This document shows, in pieces, positions 5,363 to 6,711 of a stretch of DNA of 6,711 nt (positions within the stretch are counted from its first letter, which is position 1; the number at the start of each line of letters is the position of its first letter). Location: assembly GCA_049889815.1 (NCBI GenBank), contig JBMHCR010000009.1, positions 1 through 6,711 of the forward strand, in the 5' to 3' direction. The DNA comes from JBPOFY01 sp049889815. Its GTDB lineage: Bacteria; Verrucomicrobiota; Verrucomicrobiia; Opitutales; Coraliomargaritaceae. The notes below the pieces were generated by a model. That model had not been told where the DNA came from, did not search any database, and saw only the letters and a list, made by a program, of their open reading frames with translations. Position numbers and translations under genes: made by a program.

Positions 5363-6711
5363 ATGCAATTTATCAGCACACGTGGCCAAGTGCCCCCGGT
5401 TTCATTTTCTACTGCAGTCGCTCAGGGACTCGCGCCGGATGCAGGTCTGTATCTACCCGAAGAACTGCCTGATCTCACCCCGTATCTTAAAGAGTGGGAG
5501 GGGCTGAGCTATGCCGAGCTTTGTGAGGCTTTCTTTGCTATTTTCGCTACGGATATCGATCCTCAAGAGTTGCATTCAATTGTTGCCCGTTCTTACACGA
5601 AATTCGACCATGAGGACATTGCTCCAATCGTGGAGCTAAGTGAAGACCGTTTCGTTCTGGAGCTGTTTCATGGGCCGACTCTGGCGTTCAAGGATTTCGC
5701 ACTGCAGTTACTTGGAAACCTATATGAGTCGCAAATTGCCCGAACAGGACAGCCCATTTCGGTGCTGGGTGCTACTTCCGGTGACACCGGTGCAGCTGCG
5801 ATCCATGGCCTGCTCGGTAAAGAGGGTGTGACCACTTTCATACTGTATCCTGATGGACGTATATCGCCACTTCAGGAACGTCAGATGACCTGCACCGGTG
5901 CGGACAATGTTTTCCCACTAGCGATTAAAGGCAGTTTTGATGATGCGCAGACAGCTATGAAGACCGTCTTCGAGGATCAGGACTTTGCATCAGAGGTTGG
6001 TTTGTCTGCTGTGAATTCGATCAACCTAGCGCGTATTTTGGCGCAATGTGTTTATTATCTGTCTGCGTTTTTCAGGCTTCCTTCGGATAAGCGTGAGGCG
6101 GTGACCTTTGTCGTTCCCACTGGTAATTTCGGTAATGTGCTAGCCGGCTGGTTAGTGCAACAAATGGGCGTGCCGATTAAGGGCTTCCGCGTAGCGACCA
6201 ATCAAAATGATATTCTGCACCGTCTGTTCGAGACCGGCACCTATCAACTGGATGCGGTTGCTCCTAGCTTGGCACCCTCGATGGACATTCAGGTCGCTTC
6301 AAATTTTGAGCGCTTCCTTTATTACGCAGTGGATTGTGACAGCGCAAAGGTGCGTGAAATCATGAAGACCTTTAAGGCTACCGGGCATTACGAGTTCGAG
6401 AATTTTCAAGCTCATGGTTTCAGTAGCTCTCGCACCGATGACGGTGAGATTGCATCCATTATCAAGCAAGTGCATGAGCAGTATGGCTATGTAGTGGATC
6501 CGCATACTGCTTGCGGTTTTGCGCCCGGTGATGCCGAAGGTCCCGAGATTGTTTTATCGACTGCACACCCTGCAAAATTTCCTGAAACGATCGAGCAGGC
6601 TATTGCTCAAGATTCCACACATCCATCACTCGAGGCCTTAAAGCAGCGTGAGATCGTAAAGCACTCGGTCGAGCCCACTCCCGAGGCGATCAAGGCCTTC
6701 ATGCGTCAGCA
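5363..6711 (+). CDS. thrC: Threonine synthase (3'-truncated by window)
   Basis: PLP enzyme converting O-phospho-L-homoserine to L-threonine and phosphate, the last step of threonine synthesis (cytoplasm). The frame is open from ATG 5363 to the window end: 449 full codons with no stop. Family members of the long (E. coli/fungal ThrC) type are about 430-470 residues, so little is missing. The N-terminal Thr_synth_N domain reads FISTRGQVPPVSFSTAVAQG (residues 3-22) and GLYLPEELP (28-36). The PLP lysine is Lys110 in FHGPTLAFKDF. GATSGDTGAAA (136-146) and PTGNFGNVLAG (252-262) bind the cofactor phosphate, and SINLAR is at 219-224; STAHPAKF lies near the C-terminus. These are all intact. It follows the YiiX-like gene by 52 bases, and aspartokinase lies two genes upstream, but homoserine dehydrogenase and homoserine kinase are not in the window. 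No Shine-Dalgarno sequence precedes the start. Confidence 0.95.
   Translation, partial: MQFISTRGQVPPVSFSTAVAQGLAPDAGLYLPEELPDLTPYLKEWEGLSYAELCEAFFAIFATDIDPQELHSIVARSYTKFDHEDIAPIVELSEDRFVLELFHGPTLAFKDFALQLLGNLYESQIARTGQPISVLGATSGDTGAAAIHGLLGKEGVTTFILYPDGRISPLQERQMTCTGADNVFPLAIKGSFDDAQTAMKTVFEDQDFASEVGLSAVNSINLARILAQCVYYLSAFFRLPSDKREAVTFVVPTGNFGNVLAGWLVQQMGVPIKGFRVATNQNDILHRLFETGTYQLDAVAPSLAPSMDIQVASNFERFLYYAVDCDSAKVREIMKTFKATGHYEFENFQAHGFSSSRTDDGEIASIIKQVHEQYGYVVDPHTACGFAPGDAEGPEIVLSTAHPAKFPETIEQAIAQDSTHPSLEALKQREIVKHSVEPTPEAIKAFMRQ

Overview
The window looks like chromosomal housekeeping sequence from a Gram-negative-type bacterium of roughly balanced base composition. Every supportable gene is on the + strand and coding density is high. 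The combination of hisH, a type II citrate synthase, a DUF374 acyltransferase, a single-function aspartokinase with tandem ACT domains, a YiiX-like cysteine hydrolase and a ThrC-type threonine synthase suggests Verrucomicrobiota (Opitutae / Puniceicoccales-like). That placement is an impression from protein character and gene mix, not a computed one. No start codon in the window has a convincing Shine-Dalgarno sequence.

Layout. (1) 1-480: 3' part of hisH, the glutaminase subunit of imidazole glycerol phosphate synthase (histidine biosynthesis), cut by the window edge. (2) 541-1830: complete citrate synthase gene. (3) 1873-1892: weak terminator-like hairpin, followed by a DUF374 lysophospholipid acyltransferase-like gene best started at 1899 and ending at 2561. 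(4) 2678-3892: complete aspartokinase gene (lysC type), with a possible internal start for a regulatory beta subunit at 3416. (5) 3991-5310: a 439-residue protein with an unrecognised helical N-terminal half and a C-terminal circularly permuted NlpC/P60-like (YiiX / Peptidase_C92) domain. (6) 5363-6711: threonine synthase, open at the window end and missing only its last residues.

Functionally, aspartokinase and threonine synthase are the first and last enzymes of the aspartate-to-threonine pathway; the intermediate enzymes, including homoserine dehydrogenase, are not here. The YiiX-like gene sits between them and has no obvious metabolic link. Gaps between genes are 52-116 bases, all codirectional. 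They could belong to one transcription unit or several; the 116-base gap before lysC and the hairpin after gltA favour more than one promoter. No tRNA, rRNA, CRISPR array, insertion sequence, prophage gene or other mobile element was seen. No gene-free stretch exceeds 300 bases. The least conventional item is the YiiX-like protein; nothing here amounts to a clear new multi-gene system.
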